Source of the DNA: UBA6918 sp040754425
GTDB taxonomy: Bacteria > Pseudomonadota > Gammaproteobacteria > Burkholderiales > Thiobacillaceae
Reading direction: 5' to 3'
Length of the DNA stretch: 54,052 nt
Assembly (NCBI GenBank): GCA_040754425.1
Contig: JBFMCR010000022.1
Location: forward strand, 1 to 54,052
Position numbers and translations under genes: made by a program. The notes under the pieces were generated by a model. The model saw only the letters and a program-made list of their open reading frames with translations, ran no database searches and was not told the DNA's origin. The stretch's first letter is position 1; each line of letters starts with the position of its first letter. This document shows, piece by piece, positions 34,606 to 44,040 of the stretch.

Positions 34606-34944
34606 TCAATGCCCTTCTTTGACCATGTTGATCGAGTACTTGGGAATCTCGATCACGAGATTGGCGCCGTCGACTACAGCCTGGCAGGCGAGACGCGATT
34701 CAGGTTCCAGGCCCCAGGCGCGGTCGAGCAGGTCGTCCTCCTTCTCGCTGCCGGGTTTCAGCGAATCGAAGCCTTCGCGCACGATGACGTGGCAGGTGGT
34801 GCAGGCGCAGGACTTCTCGCAGGCATGGTCGATTTCGATGCCGGCCTCGATCAGGCTGTCGCAGATGGTGGCGCCGGAGGTTGCATCGAACGCGGCGCCG
34901 TCCGGGCACAGCGATTCATGCGGAAGAACGATGATTTGCGGCAT
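34606..34944 (-). CDS. fdx: [2Fe-2S] ferredoxin, Isc type
   Basis: A 112-aa adrenodoxin-type ferredoxin. Ligand spacing C42-x5-C48-x2-C51-x35-C87 matches Isc Fdx, and C46 is an extra free cysteine as in many Isc ferredoxins. It donates electrons for cluster assembly on IscU. It is the last gene of the iscS-to-fdx run. Confidence 0.93.
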   Translation of the reverse strand: MPQIIVLPHESLCPDGAAFDATSGATICDSLIEAGIEIDHACEKSCACTTCHVIVREGFDSLKPGSEKEDDLLDRAWGLEPESRLACQAVVDGANLVIEIPKYSINMVKEGH

Positions 34945-35003
34945 GTCGATTCAATCCGCGAGAAGCGGATCGCCATGTTGAGTCGGCGCGGGCCCTGCGT
35001 TTG

Positions 35004-35045
35004 CCCCCCTTTCCCTCGGGGAGAGGGGCCGGAGGAGAGGGTACG
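35004..35045. repeat. CCCTCTCCCC/GGGGAGAGGG intergenic repeat (hscA-fdx gap)
   Basis: A G/C-rich imperfect palindrome with CCCTCGGGGAGAGGGG at its core and a further GGAGGAGAGGG. It resembles short intergenic repeats that are common in environmental proteobacteria. It occupies part of a 173-bp gap inside the isc operon. Confidence 0.5.
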
Positions 35046-35117
35046 GGCCTCGAGATGACCTCATTGCCTGGCGGCAAAGCCGCCGCGACAATCCGGGTTT
35101 TTGAAGGTGAATCACGC

Positions 35118-36986
<1,869 letters not shown>

Positions 36987-37000
36987 GATTGATTCCTTAG

Positions 37001-37089
37001 ACTCAAGACTCAAGATGCAAGATTCAAGATGCAAGACTCAAGGTTTCCAAGTGGTTTCCCCTTGCACCTTGTGTCTTGTAACTTGTATC
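37001..37089. repeat. Heptamer snap-back palindrome, NNNCAAG type (iscA-hscA gap)
   Basis: The left arm has six 7-nt units (ACTCAAG, ACTCAAG, ATGCAAG, ATTCAAG, ATGCAAG, ACTCAAG). The reverse complement of the right arm has ATACAAG, TTACAAG, ACACAAG, GTGCAAG. The period of 7 is unmistakable. Confidence 0.8.
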
Positions 37090-37100
37090 TCACTCGCATC

Positions 37101-37424
37101 TCATACGTTGAAGCTCTCCCCGCAGCCGCAGGTGTTCTTCACGTTGGGGTTGTTGAACTTGAAGCCTTCGTTCAGTCCCTCGCGCACGAAGTCGAGTTCG
37201 GTGCCGTCGAGGAAGGCCAGGCTCTTGGGATCGGTCAGCACGGTCACGCCATGCGACTCGAAGGCGAGGTCGTCAGGCAGGGCCTCGTCCACGAATTCGA
37301 GCGTATAGGCCATGCCCGAGCAGCCGCTGGTGCGCACGCCCAGTCGTAGGCCGATGCCCTTGCCGCGCTGCTCCAGGAATTTCTGCACGCGCCTGGCGGC
37401 ATTTTCCGAAAGCGTGATCGCCAT
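37101..37424 (-). CDS. iscA: A-type Fe-S carrier IscA
   Basis: A 107-aa A-type carrier with the three conserved cysteines in SGCSG and CGCGESF. The N-terminus ITLSENAARRVQKFLEQRGKGIGLRLGV is IscA-like. It delivers Fe-S clusters from IscU to targets. A second A-type gene lies just upstream, so this operon has two. Confidence 0.93.
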   Translation of the reverse strand: MAITLSENAARRVQKFLEQRGKGIGLRLGVRTSGCSGMAYTLEFVDEALPDDLAFESHGVTVLTDPKSLAFLDGTELDFVREGLNEGFKFNNPNVKNTCGCGESFNV

Positions 37425-37435
37425 GTCGTTTCCCC

Positions 37436-37780
37436 TTAAACCGAGAACGAGCTGCCGCAGCCACAGGTGGACGTGGCGTTGGGGTTCCTGATCACGAAGC
37501 GCGCGCCTTCCAGTCCTTCCTGGTAGTCGATCTCGGCGCCGGCGAGGTACTGGAAGCTCATGGCGTCGATGAGCAGCGCCACGCCGCATTTCTCGACGAC
37601 GGTGTCGTCGTCGTTGATGTTCTCGTCGAAGGCGAAGCCGTACTGGAAGCCGGAGCAGCCGCCGCCGGAAACATAGACGCGCAGCTTGAGGGCATCGTTG
37701 CCTTCGTCGACGATCATCTCCTTGACCTTGGTTGCAGCGGCATCGGTGAAGTTGAGCGGGCTTTCGATTGCGGTTTCCAT
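37436..37780 (-). CDS. erpA: A-type Fe-S carrier ErpA-like
   Basis: A 114-aa A-type carrier. GGGCSGFQYGFAFDE and the C-terminal STCGCGSSFSV are typical of ErpA. The N-terminal NFTDAAATKVKEMI also fits. It sits between iscU and iscA in the nif-controlled isc operon, where it may serve nitrogenase or other oxygen-sensitive targets. Confidence 0.88.
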   Translation of the reverse strand: METAIESPLNFTDAAATKVKEMIVDEGNDALKLRVYVSGGGCSGFQYGFAFDENINDDDTVVEKCGVALLIDAMSFQYLAGAEIDYQEGLEGARFVIRNPNATSTCGCGSSFSV

Positions 37781-37796
37781 TTGCGTTCTCCTGGGT

Positions 37797-38219
37797 TTAT
37801 GCAGCTTTGGGATCGCAGGCGGCGTAGCCTTCGCTCGCGACGTCGTGTTTGTTGCGGTAGTCGGCCACCGCGGCCTTGATGGCGTCCTCGGCCAGGATCG
37901 AGCAGTGGATCTTTACCGGCGGCAGCGCCAGTTCCTCGGCGATGTCGGTATTCTTGATCGCCAGCGCCTGGTCCAGGGTCTTGCCCTTGACCCATTCGGT
38001 CACGAGCGAACTGGAAGCGATGGCCGAACCGCAGCCGTAGGTCTTGAAGCGCGCTTCCTCGATCACGCCGTCCTCGTTCACCTTGATCTGCAGCTTCATC
38101 ACGTCGCCGCAGGCCGGCGCGCCCACCATGCCGGTGCCGACCGAAGCGTCTTCCGCCTCGAAGCCGCCGACGTTGCGCGGGTTCTCGTAGTGATCCAGTA
38201 CCTTGTCGCTGTATGACAT
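37797..38219 (-). CDS. iscU: Fe-S scaffold IscU
   Basis: A 140-aa scaffold protein. The cluster ligands are C37 with D39 (PACGDVM), C63 (GCGSAIASSS) and C106 next to the HscA-recognition motif LPPVK. There is no C-terminal Nfu domain, so this is IscU and not NifU. It builds [2Fe-2S] clusters with sulfur from IscS. Confidence 0.96.
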   Translation of the reverse strand: MSYSDKVLDHYENPRNVGGFEAEDASVGTGMVGAPACGDVMKLQIKVNEDGVIEEARFKTYGCGSAIASSSLVTEWVKGKTLDQALAIKNTDIAEELALPPVKIHCSILAEDAIKAAVADYRNKHDVASEGYAACDPKAA

Positions 38220-38246
38220 TAGTTCGCTCCTTTCAGTCGCTTGCGA

Positions 38247-38352
38247 GGGATCAGGATTCGGGGGTCAGGGGGTTGTGCGGCCAAAGGCCGCGCTAATTTA
38301 TAAGGCGCGAAGCGCACCCTCCCTGAATCCTGATCCCTGAATCCTGACCCCT
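38247..38352. repeat. Heptamer snap-back palindrome, GGATTCA type (iscS-iscU gap)
   Basis: The reverse complement of the right arm reads GGGGTCA, GGATTCA, GGGATCA, GGATTCA. The left arm has GGATCAGGATTCGGGGGTCAG. The loop holds its own small hairpin GCGGCC-AAA-GGCCGC. It fills most of the iscS-iscU gap. Confidence 0.75.
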
Positions 38353-38356
38353 AAAA

Positions 38357-39568
38357 TCAATGTGCCGCCCACTGCACGGTGTTCAGATCGATGCCGGCCT
38401 GGTGCATGTCCCACAGCGGCGACAGTTCGCGCAGCTTGCCCACGTGCTTGTGGATGAGTTGTATCGCGTAGTCGATTTCTTCCTCGGTGGTGAAGCGGCC
38501 GATGGAAAAGCGGATCGAGCTGTGCGCCAGTTCGTCGCTGTGGCCCAGCGCCTTCAGCACGTAGGAGGGTTCCAGGCTGGCCGAGGTGCAGGCCGAACCG
38601 CTGGATACGGCGATGTCTTTCAGCGCCATCATCAGCGATTCGCCCTCGACGAAATTGAAGCTGACGTTCAGGTTGTGCGGCACGCGCCGTTGCAGGTCGC
38701 CGTTGAGGTGCACTTCCTCCATCTGGCCGATGCCGGCCCACAACCTGTCGCGCAGCATGCGGATGCGTTCGTTTTCCGCGGCCATCCCTTCGGCCGCGAG
38801 TTTGTAGGCCGTGCCCATGCCGACGATCTGGTGCGTGGCGAGCGTGCCGGAGCGCATGCCGCGCTCGTGGCCGCCGCCGTGCATTTGTGCTTCGATGCGC
38901 ACGCGCGGTTTCCTTCTGACGTAGAGCGCGCCGATGCCCTTGGGCCCGTAGATCTTGTGCGCGGAAAAGGACATCAGATCGACTTTGAGCCTGGCCAGAT
39001 CGATCGGAACCTTGCCGGCGGACTGCGCGGCATCCACATGGAAGATCACGCCCCTGGAACGGCAGAGTTCGCCGATGGCCCCGATGTCCTGGATCACGCC
39101 GATCTCGTTGTTCACGTGCATGACCGAGGCGAGAATGGTGTCGGGGCGGATGGCGGCGGCGAACTTGTCCAGGTCGAGCAGGCCGTTCGGCTCGGGATCG
39201 AGATAGGTGACCTCGAAGCCCTGGCGCTCCAGCTCGCGCATGGGATCGAGCACGGCCTTGTGCTCCGTCTTCACCGTGATCAGATGCTTGCCCTTGCCCT
39301 TGTAGAACTGCGCCGCGCCCTTGATGGCGAGGTTGTCGGATTCGGTCGCGCCCGATGTCCACACGATTTCCTTCGGATCGGCATTGACCAGGTTCGCGAC
39401 ATTTTCGCGCGCCTTTTCCACGGCCTTTTCCGCCTCCCAGCCATAGGCATGCGAACGCGAGGCGGGATTGCCGAACTGTTCGGTGAGGTAAGGAATCATC
39501 TTCTCCGCCACGCGCGGATCGACCGGCGTGGTGGCGGAGTAATCGAGATAGATGGGCAGCTTGGGCAT
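38357..39568 (-). CDS. iscS: Cysteine desulfurase IscS
   Basis: A 403-aa PLP cysteine desulfurase. The PLP lysine is in SFSAHKIYGPKG. The catalytic Cys loop SSGSACTSASLEPSYV and the C-terminal SPLWDMHQAGIDLN are nearly identical to E. coli IscS, so this is IscS-type and not NifS. It is the first gene of the isc operon. A sigma-54 promoter and NifA site lie upstream, and no iscR is present between. Confidence 0.96.
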   Translation of the reverse strand: MPKLPIYLDYSATTPVDPRVAEKMIPYLTEQFGNPASRSHAYGWEAEKAVEKARENVANLVNADPKEIVWTSGATESDNLAIKGAAQFYKGKGKHLITVKTEHKAVLDPMRELERQGFEVTYLDPEPNGLLDLDKFAAAIRPDTILASVMHVNNEIGVIQDIGAIGELCRSRGVIFHVDAAQSAGKVPIDLARLKVDLMSFSAHKIYGPKGIGALYVRRKPRVRIEAQMHGGGHERGMRSGTLATHQIVGMGTAYKLAAEGMAAENERIRMLRDRLWAGIGQMEEVHLNGDLQRRVPHNLNVSFNFVEGESLMMALKDIAVSSGSACTSASLEPSYVLKALGHSDELAHSSIRFSIGRFTTEEEIDYAIQLIHKHVGKLRELSPLWDMHQAGIDLNTVQWAAH

Positions 39569-39628
39569 GGGCGTCTCGCTTTGCTCGGGTCTGGCGGTGA
39601 AAGTGTCACCGCTTCATGCCTGGCTAAA

Positions 39629-39644
39629 AGCAACTCATGTGCCA
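39629..39644 (-). promoter_or_regulatory. Sigma-54 promoter of isc operon
   Basis: TGGCAC-ATGAG-TTGCT on the minus strand, a near-perfect -24/-12 element with GG-N10-GC. The predicted start is near 39617, about 50 nt before the iscS ATG. Confidence 0.9.
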
Positions 39645-39722
39645 TGTGCCCGATAAATCGCTAACTGCTTGAATAGCCGGGACTTAATTGCACCCAAGGC
39701 AGGCGCCTGCCTGTGTAGGCTT

Positions 39723-39738
39723 TGTCTGTTTTGCGACA
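39723..39738. promoter_or_regulatory. NifA site for isc operon
   Basis: TGTCTGTTTTGCGACA (TGT-N10-ACA with core TTGCGACA), about 105-120 bp upstream of the predicted iscS transcription start. Confidence 0.85.
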
Positions 39739-39790
39739 AAGGCAAAAACAATCCGGAACGCGGAGACGCTGAAAAACCCCAAAAGCTTTT

Positions 39791-39858
39791 ACAGGGAGGC
39801 ATGGGAGGATAAGGGAGGAAACAAGGAACTACTCCCTTGCCTCTCTTAACCTCCCTGT
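39791..39858. repeat. Nonamer snap-back palindrome, copy A4 (iscS upstream)
   Basis: The left arm ACAGGGAGG is followed by 9-nt units ending near 39818. The right arm ends CCTCCCTGT, and the outermost nine bases pair perfectly. Outer flanks with CGGAGACGCTGAAAAA and TTTTTCTGCGCCTCTGCG-like sequence also pair, so the full unit is nearer 140 bp. It separates the two NifA/sigma-54 modules. Confidence 0.8.
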
Positions 39859-39905
39859 TGCCGATTCTTTTTCTGCGCCTCTGCGTTCAAGGTTTTTTGC
39901 CGTTC

Positions 39906-39921
39906 TGTCGCGTTTGCGACA
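39906..39921. promoter_or_regulatory. NifA site for the 40054 operon
   Basis: TGTCGCGTTTGCGACA (TGT-N10-ACA), an almost perfect palindrome, 95-110 bp upstream of the predicted start of the plus-strand gene at 40054. Confidence 0.85.
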
Positions 39922-39989
39922 CGTCCCATACGGTGCGATGAGGCGCGTAAAGCTTTGCCGCATCATGCACTTAGGCGGATTGCCGCGGC

Positions 39990-40006
39990 TGGCATCGCTC
40001 TTGCAT
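39990..40006 (+). promoter_or_regulatory. Sigma-54 promoter of the 40054 operon
   Basis: TGGCAT-CGCTC-TTGCAT with exact GG-N10-GC spacing. The predicted start is near 40016, about 38 nt before the ATG. Confidence 0.88.
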
Positions 40007-40053
40007 TGGAGAAGTCGAACGAACTTTCTCCAACCATTGCAAAGAGCACAAGC

Positions 40054-40644
40054 ATGACCACGCTAGACCAGACCGCCTTCAAACAACTCGAAGCAGAAAA
40101 ACGCCTGCAGAACCCCGTGTTCAAGGGCGCAACCGGCACCGCCGGGCGCTTCGGCTTCCGCGGCGAAATCGCCATCAAGTTCGCGCAGCAATTCGCCGAC
40201 GAGGCGCGCCCGCCCGAAATCACCGCCGACCAGGTGATCGCCGTGGCAATGGAGGGTGATCCGGGCCTCGACTTCATGGCGGCCTATCTGTTGTCCTTCG
40301 AATATCTCAAGCCGCTCGCCGATGCCATGGGCCCCGCGCTCAAGCCAGACGGCAAGTATTTCCTCTATTGCAACAACATCGATTTGAGCAAGAAGTATCA
40401 GGTACCCTACGACGGCAAGACCTTCTACGTGCTGCCCATCGACGAAGCCACGGTGTACAACGAACTGCTGGAACTACTGTACCTGGAGCGCAACGACCTC
40501 AAGAAGCTGGACACCGCGGGCAAGGTCGACAAGGTCGCCGACACCGCGCTGAAGTTTTCCGGCAACTTTCCCGGCATGAGCTACGAGGAAGGTCTCAAGG
40601 TCATGGGCCCCGTGCGCGACCCCGGCGAAAACCGGCCGGTTTGA
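40054..40644 (+). CDS. Unrecognised protein under NifA/sigma-54 control
   Basis: A 196-aa soluble protein that I do not recognise. Visible features: an N-terminal Lys/Glu-rich helix, a Gly/Arg segment (GATGTAGRFGFRGEIAIKF), an acidic central part, and KYFLYCNNIDLSKKYQVPYDG with a single Cys. It has no signal peptide, transmembrane segment or metal-binding pattern. I chose the ATG at 40054, because an in-frame ATG at 39955 would run through the sigma-54 promoter. The promoter and NifA site imply expression during nitrogen fixation. Confidence 0.85.
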   Translation: MTTLDQTAFKQLEAEKRLQNPVFKGATGTAGRFGFRGEIAIKFAQQFADEARPPEITADQVIAVAMEGDPGLDFMAAYLLSFEYLKPLADAMGPALKPDGKYFLYCNNIDLSKKYQVPYDGKTFYVLPIDEATVYNELLELLYLERNDLKKLDTAGKVDKVADTALKFSGNFPGMSYEEGLKVMGPVRDPGENRPV

Positions 40645-40883
40645 TTGCCCCAACTACAAAAATCCCCTCTCTCCCCGAACGCATCGCCGAGGCGGCGCCC
40701 GACGCCACCCACATGGCCGGCCGCGTGCCGCCGACCCGGGAAGAGGCGCTGGCCGCGAACAACGCGCTCAAGGCAGCGCGCGCCGAATTCGAATCCAGCC
40801 CGCAGGGCCTGGCTGAGCGCATGCGCCTGGTGCAGAAAAAAATGCCGGCCGCGCGCGATCAAAGCCCCTCCTTGTTGAATTGA
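40641..40883 (+). CDS. Small unrecognised protein, possible TTG start
   Basis: An 80-aa reading frame beginning at TTG overlapping the previous stop (TTGA), with no ATG near its start. The sequence looks coding (DATHMAGRVPPTREEALAANNALKAARAEFE) and is predicted helical and charged. If the start is instead the internal ATG in HMAGRV it would be shorter. It is probably translated with the gene before it. I do not recognise it. Confidence 0.55.
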   Translation: MIAPTTKIPSLPERIAEAAPDATHMAGRVPPTREEALAANNALKAARAEFESSPQGLAERMRLVQKKMPAARDQSPSLLN

Positions 40884-40896
40884 ACAAATTGCCAAT

Positions 40897-41196
40897 TCAG
40901 GCCGCGAGCTTCAGTGGCTCGATCTTGGCGGCTATGCGCTTGAGCGCTTTCTGCGCCTGCCACAAGTCGTAGTCTGCCTGCATGTGCAGCCACGATTCGG
41001 CGCTGCCGCCGAGGGCGGCGGCGAGGCGGATCGCCATGTCGGCGCTGATGCCGGCCTTGCCGTTCAGCACGCGCGAGAGTGTTACGCGGGTCACGCCGAT
41101 GCGCCTGGCGAAATCCGTTACGGTCAATCCGGTATCGGCGAACACGCCGTCACGCAATACTTCGCCGGGGTGCGGGGGGTTGTGCATTCTGCTCAT
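40897..41196 (-). CDS. higA: HigA-family antitoxin
   Basis: A 99-aa Xre-type antitoxin. HPGEVLRDGVF, the helix-turn-helix VTDFARRIGVTRVTLSRVLNGKAG, and the C-terminal WLHMQADYDLW are the HigA pattern. The ATG at 41196 has AGGAG eight nt upstream. The partner higB just upstream is broken, so this antitoxin may be an orphan. It could still act as a repressor at its operator. Confidence 0.92.
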   Translation of the reverse strand: MSRMHNPPHPGEVLRDGVFADTGLTVTDFARRIGVTRVTLSRVLNGKAGISADMAIRLAAALGGSAESWLHMQADYDLWQAQKALKRIAAKIEPLKLAA

Positions 41197-41218
41197 GTCG
41201 ATGCTCCTGTATTCGTCC

Positions 41219-41570
41219 TCAGTGGTAATCCTGGTAGTCCACCAGCACTGCATCCTCGCCGTCGAAAGTAAAGGTCATGCGCCAGTTCTTGTCCACCCAA
41301 ACCGCCCAATGGTCCTTGAGCTTGCCGGACAAGGGGTGCAGTTTCCAGCCGGGCAGATTCATGTCCTCAGGCATTTTGGCGGCATCCAGCCTGGCCAGTT
41401 GCAATCTCAGCCTGATGGCGTGAACCGGTTGGATGCGGCCTGCCGCACTGTGCTCACCCTGGCGTAAATGGTTGCAATCTCAGCCTGATGGCGTGAACCG
41501 GTTGGATGCCGGCTTTGCTCCCGGAAAAAAAGAACTGCTCAAGACCCTTGTGCTGGAAGGATTTGATCAT
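41219..41570 (-). pseudogene. higB: higB toxin disrupted by a 73-bp insertion
   Basis: The N-terminal part (MIKSFQHKGLEQFFFSG to RLRLQ) is read from 41570. The C-terminal part (LARLDAAKMPEDMNLPGWKL to VDYQDYH) ends at 41219. Between them a 39-bp sequence is present twice (41398-41436 and 41471-41509) with 34 bp of extra DNA between. Removing 73 bp gives exactly 93 codons, the normal 92-aa HigB. The insertion shifts the frame, so the toxin is predicted inactive unless the C-terminal piece is translated from a TTG. Confidence 0.85.
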
Positions 41571-41605
41571 GAACACATTGTATACCGTAAATATACAGTG
41601 TTCAA
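41571..41605 (-). promoter_or_regulatory. higBA promoter and operator palindrome
   Basis: The inverted repeat GAACAC-A-TTGTATA / TATACA-G-TGTTC spans 41571-41603. On the minus strand TTGAAC and TACAAT form a -35/-10 pair with 17-nt spacing inside it. The palindrome is the expected HigA operator. It lies directly before the higB start. Confidence 0.65.
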
Positions 41606-41711
41606 CATTGGCGCCAATGGGGCTGGGGAGGGCCGAACTCCGAGAAACAATCGCAATGGGCCCTGGCCCGAACAAATCCGGCAGGCCCGCCATTCAACCG
41701 AAATCGGAACA

Positions 41712-42458
41712 TCAGGCAGGCTGGGGAAACTTGCCGCCCGCCATGAACAGGCCGACCGGAAAATCAAAAACCGTCCTGTCGTGGCCGGCGCTGAACTTGG
41801 CGTGTCCGCCCGTCAGTTCGCAAAGCCAGGGCGTCATTGAAAGCGGGGCGTCCGTTGGCAAGGCGTCGGGGGTGAAGAGGGCGACATTCGTTCCGCCGTG
41901 GGGGTCGCGTGCGGAGGTGAACTCGAAGGCCTCGATGCCGGCTTGCCGCATCTTCGTGCCCAGTTCCTGCGTGGCGCGGTAGTCCGCCGGGTCGGTCAGC
42001 GTCTGCCGGTGCGCCGCGAAGGGCGGCTGATGCAGGCGCAAGCCGCGGCTGGCCAGGTAGTCGGCCTCGACCATCGTATGCTGGGTGACCAGCTTGCCCT
42101 CGGGCGGAACGGCCATCCCCTGCCAGAAAACGAAGCGGTAATAGGCCGCCTCGGCCAGTACCGTGTCTAGCCCCAGCGAGCCGTAAAACAGGCTCGGCTC
42201 GCTGCGCGCGCCGAATCGCGAGCCATGGCGCAAGGGCGGGTAGCGGAAGGGGGTTGCCAGCAGGTAATGCAGCCTTTCCGAGCCTTTGCGCAGCGGCGGC
42301 TTGGTCGATTCCAGCAGATCCTCCAGCACGGCCTGACGCTCGAGCGAGGCGACCAGCTGGTTGGTCGCAACCTCTTCCTGGCTTTCGACAAGGCGAAGCA
42401 GCCTGCCGGAAATCCGGCCTATCGGCGCGGCGGCAAGGCAGGCGTCCCAGTCGGCCAC
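41712..42458 (-). CDS. RES-domain toxin (NAD-degrading)
   Basis: A 248-aa RES-family protein. The conserved Arg/Tyr/Glu region is visible (RYPPLRHGSRFGARSEPSLFYGSL and AAYYRFVFW, by pattern). RES toxins of RES-Xre modules degrade NAD+. The stop of the antitoxin gene upstream is next to its start, the usual order. I see no frame damage, so the module looks intact. Confidence 0.88.
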   Translation of the reverse strand: MADWDACLAAAPIGRISGRLLRLVESQEEVATNQLVASLERQAVLEDLLESTKPPLRKGSERLHYLLATPFRYPPLRHGSRFGARSEPSLFYGSLGLDTVLAEAAYYRFVFWQGMAVPPEGKLVTQHTMVEADYLASRGLRLHQPPFAAHRQTLTDPADYRATQELGTKMRQAGIEAFEFTSARDPHGGTNVALFTPDALPTDAPLSMTPWLCELTGGHAKFSAGHDRTVFDFPVGLFMAGGKFPQPA

Positions 42459-42818
42459 TTACAGCTTGCCGCGCATGGCATCCAGGTATTCGAGCACACT
42501 GACCAGGCCCTGGATGCTCTTGACCTGCTCGGCGGGAATACCTCCGATGTGAAGGTTTTCCGTGCGCATCCAGTGGCGCATCTCCTTCTGCCCGCCGCCC
42601 ACCAGAACGTAGAGCGCGCGGTAGCAGCGAATGAACAGCAGGGCCAGTTCGCCCGCCTTGCTGTCGGGGTCGATGCGGCCGCGGCTGACGGCCGAGCGGT
42701 CCTTGCCGATGATTTCCCCGAGCTCGGCCTGGCTCATGCCGAGCTGCCTGCCGGCGTTGCCAAACGCCTCGGCCAACACACTTGCCTTGTCTGCGCCGTG
42801 CGCGATCGCGAGATTCAT
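42459..42818 (-). CDS. Xre/MbcA/ParS-type antitoxin of RES toxin
   Basis: A 119-aa antitoxin with an N-terminal helix-turn-helix-like domain (LGMSQAELGEIIGKDRSAVSRGRID) and the C-terminal toxin-binding segment (RALYVLVGGGQKEMRHWMRTENLHIGGIPAEQV, by pattern). It is immediately upstream of the RES toxin. Two operator-like repeats lie before it. Confidence 0.88.
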   Translation of the reverse strand: MNLAIAHGADKASVLAEAFGNAGRQLGMSQAELGEIIGKDRSAVSRGRIDPDSKAGELALLFIRCYRALYVLVGGGQKEMRHWMRTENLHIGGIPAEQVKSIQGLVSVLEYLDAMRGKL

Positions 42819-42839
42819 GGGGTGCTCCTTTTAAACATC

Positions 42840-42883
42840 GTGCTGATAACGCACAATATATCACTAAATGTGTAAATAGCACA
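42840..42883. promoter_or_regulatory. Paired operator-like repeats before the RES-Xre module
   Basis: GTGC-N7-GCAC at 42840-42854 and TGTG-N7-CACA at 42869-42883. Their centres are 29 bp apart, about three helical turns, which suggests cooperative binding by the antitoxin. The region is AT-rich and must hold the promoter. Confidence 0.5.
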
Positions 42884-42936
42884 TTTTTGATGGTGGGGGG
42901 AGCCTACGCCTTCGACAGCCTTATTTCAGGTGGCGA

Positions 42937-43290
42937 TCACTTCCCCTGGCTCCTGATCCGGATAATCGTCTCCAGCGAATCGCTGCCCCATCTTTGCAAA
43001 TGCCTCAGCAGGTCCTCCAGGGTCCGGCCGAATTCGGTGAGGGAGTATTCCACCTTGGGCGGCACTTCGGCATAGACCTTTCTGGCCACGATGCCGTCGT
43101 CTTCCAGTTCGCGCAGTTGCCGGGTCAGCATGCGCTGGGTCACGCCGGGGATCAGCCGCAGCAGTTCGTTGAAACGCTTGGTTCCGCCCAGCAGGTGGAA
43201 CAGGATCACGCCTTTCCACTTGCCGCCGATCACTTCCAGGCAGGCTTCCACCGGGCAGCCGAAATTGCAGTCGTAGCGTGTGTGGCGCAT
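42937..43290 (-). CDS. HxlR-family transcriptional regulator
   Basis: A 117-aa winged-helix regulator. CPVEACLEVIGGKWKGVILFHLL and TQRMLTRQLRELEDDGIVARKVY are diagnostic of HxlR. Several members respond to thiol or electrophile stress through the N-terminal Cys (here C8 and C12 in YDCNFGCPVE). The ATG at 43290 has GAGGA just upstream. It is divergent from the nitroreductase gene, its probable target. Confidence 0.92.
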   Translation of the reverse strand: MRHTRYDCNFGCPVEACLEVIGGKWKGVILFHLLGGTKRFNELLRLIPGVTQRMLTRQLRELEDDGIVARKVYAEVPPKVEYSLTEFGRTLEDLLRHLQRWGSDSLETIIRIRSQGK

Positions 43291-43409
43291 CGCGTCCTCG
43301 GTATACAAAATGTAACTATGGGCTGAATTTGTGCATTCTTACGAAAACATTTCCATGAGGCTAGCATCGCCTTCGGCATGTGCCAAGCATCTCAAACAAA
43401 GGAGAAACC

Positions 43410-44012
43410 ATGGACGTAAGAACTGCCATCGAAACCCGGCGCGCGGTCAGGAAGCTCGATCCGGCGCATGCGATGGGCGAGGATGAAATTCGCGAGCTGA
43501 TGTCGCTGGCGATGCTGTCGCCCACCGCTTTCAACATCCAGCACTGGCGCTTCGTGCTGGTGCGCGACCCGGACTTGCGCGAGCAGATTCGCGCGGCCTG
43601 CCGGATGCAGCCGCAGATCACCGATGCCTCGCTGCTGGTGGTGATCTGTGCCGATGTGAAGGCCTGGCAGAAATCGCCGGAACGCTACTGGCGGACCGCG
43701 CCGCCCGAGGTGCGCGAAGGGCTGCTGGAAGGCATCCGCCAGCACTATGAAGGGCGCGAACGCTTTCAGGTGGAAGAGGCCATGCGCTCCTGCGGCATCG
43801 CCGCGCAGACGCTGATGCTGGCGGCGCAGAGCATGGGCTACAACAGCAGCCCCATGGACCTGGGCGACGTGGACACCGTGGCCAGGCTCATCAACCTGCC
43901 CGAAGACCACGTCATCGCCATGTATGTGGCAATCGGCAAGGGCACCGACGCGCCCTGGCCGCGCGGCGGCCAGCTCGCGTACGAGGAGGTGGTCAGGACG
44001 GACAGGTTCTGA
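43410..44012 (+). CDS. Nitroreductase-family FMN oxidoreductase
   Basis: A 200-aa nitroreductase-like flavoprotein. TRRAVRKLDP near the N-terminus binds FMN phosphate, and SPTAFNIQHWRFVLV and the C-terminal AIGKGTDAPWPRGG fit the family. The Shine-Dalgarno AAGGAGAAACC precedes the ATG at 43410. Divergence from an HxlR regulator suggests inducible expression. The true substrate is unknown. Confidence 0.92.
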   Translation: MDVRTAIETRRAVRKLDPAHAMGEDEIRELMSLAMLSPTAFNIQHWRFVLVRDPDLREQIRAACRMQPQITDASLLVVICADVKAWQKSPERYWRTAPPEVREGLLEGIRQHYEGRERFQVEEAMRSCGIAAQTLMLAAQSMGYNSSPMDLGDVDTVARLINLPEDHVIAMYVAIGKGTDAPWPRGGQLAYEEVVRTDRF

Positions 44013-44040
44013 GTAATGGCGGGAATCGGAGGACTCATTC

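Larger units (their letters stand above)
39569..40053. other. Divergent nif regulatory region between iscS and an unknown operon
   Basis: This 485-bp gap has no gene. It contains, in order, the iscS sigma-54 promoter (minus), its NifA site, a nonamer palindrome, a second NifA site, and a plus-strand sigma-54 promoter for the unknown gene at 40054. Each promoter has its own activator site at standard distance. Confidence 0.85.

Noticed and set aside
37001..37089. Possible CRISPR-like array of short repeats
   Set aside because: Units are 7 nt with no spacers and the second half is the reverse complement, so it is a palindrome of heptamers and not a CRISPR.
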